From the NCBI GenBank assembly GCA_025454405.1, contig JALOON010000005.1, forward strand, positions 1 through 64,000: 64,000 bases of DNA, written 5' to 3'. The stretch comes from Oscillatoriaceae cyanobacterium Prado104. GTDB taxonomy: Bacteria; Cyanobacteriota; Cyanobacteriia; Cyanobacteriales; Microcoleaceae. Shown here piece by piece: positions 62,193 through 64,000 of the stretch. Numbering within the stretch: position 1 is the first letter of the stretch; each line of letters begins with the position of its first letter. The notes beneath the pieces are model-generated. The model did not search any database. It saw nothing but the letters and a program-made list of their open reading frames with translations, and was not told where the DNA came from. The position numbers and the translations under genes are program-made.

Positions 62193-64000
62193 TCAACTTT
62201 TTACTCTCAATTTTTGCGAAATTGGCAGTTCGATCGCAAATTCTGTTCCCTTGCTAATTTCTGAATAGCATTTCAACTCGCCGCCGTGTTTGTCTTTGAC
62301 AATTTGGTAGCTAATCGATAACCCTAACCCCGTGCCGCTGCCCACTTCTTTGGTAGTAAAAAATGGGTCAAATATCTTTGGCATAATTGTGGGGCAAATC
62401 CCCGGTCCGCTGTCAGCAATGCGAATGCAAACTCGATTTTTGTTAATAAATTCAGTAGCAATCCGAATCTCGATCGGTTTGTCATTGCTGCTGGTTGATG
62501 GCTCTTCCAAAGCATCGATCGCATTTGACAGTACGTTCATAAATACTTGATTTAATTGCGCCGGATAGCACTCAATTCGCGGCAATTGACCGTACTCTTT
62601 AATTACTTGAATTTCTCCGTAGATTCGCTGTTCCTTCAAGCGGTGCTGCAACATCACTAAAGCGCTTTCTATCCCTTCGTGAATGTCTACTATTTTGCGA
62701 TCTTTTTCGTCGAGACGGGAGAAGTTGCGCAGCGAGAGCACGATTTGTTTGATGCGGTTAGCACCTTCTTTCATCGAAGCCAGGATTTTTGGAAAGTCTT
62801 CGGCGATAAAATCGGCATCAATTTCTTCTAGCAAATCAGCAATTTCTGGGGTCGGTTTTGGATAGTGTTTTTGGTATAGCTGGATCGATTTTACCAAGTC
62901 CCTAGCGTACTGGCTGGCGGGGGTAATGTTGCCGTAAATGAAACTGATCGGATTGTTAATTTCGTGGGCAACTCCTGCTACCATTTGTCCGATACTTGAC
63001 ATTTTTTCGGCTTGAATGAGCTGTGCTTGAGCGCGTTTTAATTCTTGCAAAGTTTGTTCTAATTGTTGTGCTTTTTCTCGTTCCCGCTGTTCGCTCAATT
63101 CCAAAGCAACGGCTGCTTTTTTGCGATCGCTAATATCGGTGTGCGTGCCTGTCATCCGCAGGGGATTTCCCAGATCGTCGCGTTCCATCACCCTACCTTG
63201 GGCTAAAATCCACTTCCATTCGCCGGATTTGGCGAGCATCCGAAATTCTACTTCATATAGCAATGTTTGCATTTGAAAATGAGTGTCGATCGCTGCTATA
63301 GCCCTTGGCAAATCCTCAGAATACACGAGTTTTTCCCAGGAAGCAAAACAATTTTCTATCTCTTCTGCTTCATATCCCAGCATCGTTTTCCACCGCGTGT
63401 TGAAATAAACTTCTCCTGTTTTCACGTTCCAATCCCACAGTCCCGTAGAACTCCCTTCAAATGCTAGATAAAAACGCTGTTCGCTGTGAAATAAATCTAA
63501 TTCTGCTTGTTTGCGATCGGTGATATCCATTACTGTTCCCAGCATTTGAATTACTTCTCCTGCTTCGTTGAAAATAGCTTCACCTCGGGTTTCTAAGTAG
63601 CGGATATTACCGCTAGCATGCAAAATTCTGAACTCTTTTTTGTAGGGTTTTCCTGTTAAGATAGTGTGGTTGACAGTTTGTTCCAGAAGCTCTCTGTCGT
63701 CGGGATGAAACATCTCCAAAAGCTCGGAATATGTCGGTTCGGGTGCGTCGCGATCGAGACCAAAAATGCGAAATACTTCTTCTGACCAAATAAATCTTTC
63801 CGATCGCGCGTCGTATTTCCAACTGCCGATCCGAGCAATTTTTTGGGCTGCTGACAGGCTGGCTTCGCTTTCTTGCATTTTGATTCTTTGCTGTTTTTCT
63901 TGTTCGAGCAAGTTAGCTTGAGCGATCGCAATTCCCATTTGCGCTGCTACTGCTTCTAATAATTCTATCTCGGCTTGCGTCCACTTGCGGTAGCGATCGA
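62193..64000 (-). CDS. PAS-domain sensor histidine kinase (5' part outside window)
   Basis: The frame is open to the window end; residues encoded at 63939-64000 ([20 protein letters not shown]) are the last helix of a GAF domain, so GAF lies upstream. Then two PAS/PAC units ([20 protein letters not shown]...; [20 protein letters not shown]...), a coiled coil, and an HisKA-like segment with the phospho-acceptor His in [16 protein letters not shown]. The HATPase domain has [34 protein letters not shown] and [13 protein letters not shown]. No receiver or TM segment is visible in this part. Light or redox sensing is possible through GAF/PAS; the partner regulator is not in the window. Confidence 0.93.
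   Translation of the reverse strand, partial: DRYRKWTQAEIELLEAVAAQMGIAIAQANLLEQEKQQRIKMQESEASLSAAQKIARIGSWKYDARSERFIWSEEVFRIFGLDRDAPEPTYSELLEMFHPDDRELLEQTVNHTILTGKPYKKEFRILHASGNIRYLETRGEAIFNEAGEVIQMLGTVMDITDRKQAELDLFHSEQRFYLAFEGSSTGLWDWNVKTGEVYFNTRWKTMLGYEAEEIENCFASWEKLVYSEDLPRAIAAIDTHFQMQTLLYEVEFRMLAKSGEWKWILAQGRVMERDDLGNPLRMTGTHTDISDRKKAAVALELSEQREREKAQQLEQTLQELKRAQAQLIQAEKMSSIGQMVAGVAHEINNPISFIYGNITPASQYARDLVKSIQLYQKHYPKPTPEIADLLEEIDADFIAEDFPKILASMKEGANRIKQIVLSLRNFSRLDEKDRKIVDIHEGIESALVMLQHRLKEQRIYGEIQVIKEYGQLPRIECYPAQLNQVFMNVLSNAIDALEEPSTSSNDKPIEIRIATEFINKNRVCIRIADSGPGICPTIMPKIFDPFFTTKEVGSGTGLGLSISYQIVKDKHGGELKCYSEISKGTEFAIELPISQKLRVKS

Noticed and set aside
1..64000. tRNA or rRNA genes
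   Set aside because: No gap showed a convincing T-arm GGTTCRANYCC with acceptor pairing or rRNA-like sequence; a tRNAscan run would be decisive.

Overview
The window is chromosomal DNA of a filamentous cyanobacterium, most likely of the Microcoleus/Oscillatoria/Phormidium type. The basis is the very dense HIP1-like GCGATCGC and CGATCG octamers in all regions, cyanobacterial families (DUF1822, DUF928, DUF6887/6888, Tic20, XisI, FGE-domain kinases, haemagglutinin-CHAT proteins) and abundant heptanucleotide tandem repeats and palindromic intergenic elements. No rRNA, tRNA or CRISPR array was recognised. Housekeeping genes (cysS, dnaK, glgA, aspS, glyA, aroQ, ald, cinA, a WecA/MraY-type transferase, 5-formyl-THF cyclo-ligase) are single genes interspersed with accessory loci. 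|| Layout: 1-4.4 kb holds the 3' part of cysS, two orphan antitoxin-like genes, an alpha/beta-hydrolase and an AI-2E family permease. 4.4-8.5 kb is a tandem duplication of a serine/threonine kinase fused to a formylglycine-generating-enzyme-like (FGE) domain, followed by the remnant of a third copy. 8.6-14.1 kb (minus strand) carries a TpsB outer-membrane transporter, a polytopic membrane protein and an extraordinarily Asp-rich, probably Ca-binding repeat protein. 15-24.2 kb is a sigma factor / DUF1822 / CHAT-CHASE2 / DUF928 / TPS-CHAT gene cluster with overlapping genes: a sensor-linked caspase-like protease, a secreted caspase-like protease and a dedicated sigma factor. 24.2-34.3 kb holds DUF4112, dnaK, a DUF6888/DUF6887 pair, glgA, an RTX protein and aspS. 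|| 34.4-48.9 kb is mostly metabolic and envelope genes (folate, FAH, Tic20, glyA, WecA/MraY-like), interrupted at 40.7-42.2 kb by an IscB RNA-guided nuclease gene with a structured upstream segment that looks like its omega RNA. After it come cinA, aroQ, an ADP-ribosylglycohydrolase-like gene and a 7TM-HD phosphohydrolase. 49-53 kb holds a two-gene STAND module (HTH-NB-ARC ATPase plus TPR protein with C-terminal membrane helices) with a divergent DnaX-tail-like small gene, then a flavodoxin. 53.7-58.9 kb (minus strand) has XisI, DUF2786 and an XPB helicase/Bax1 (DUF790) repair pair, split by a DUF3598 gene and a duplicated stub of the Bax1 5' end. 59-64 kb carries a methyltransferase, alanine dehydrogenase, a Uma2 nuclease and a PAS histidine kinase that runs off the window. 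|| The points most worth follow-up are the IscB/omega-RNA locus, the sigma-CHAT-TPS cluster, the split STAND module, the poly-Asp protein and the rearranged XPB-Bax1 locus. All assignments were made by eye from motifs and remembered families; no search was run.
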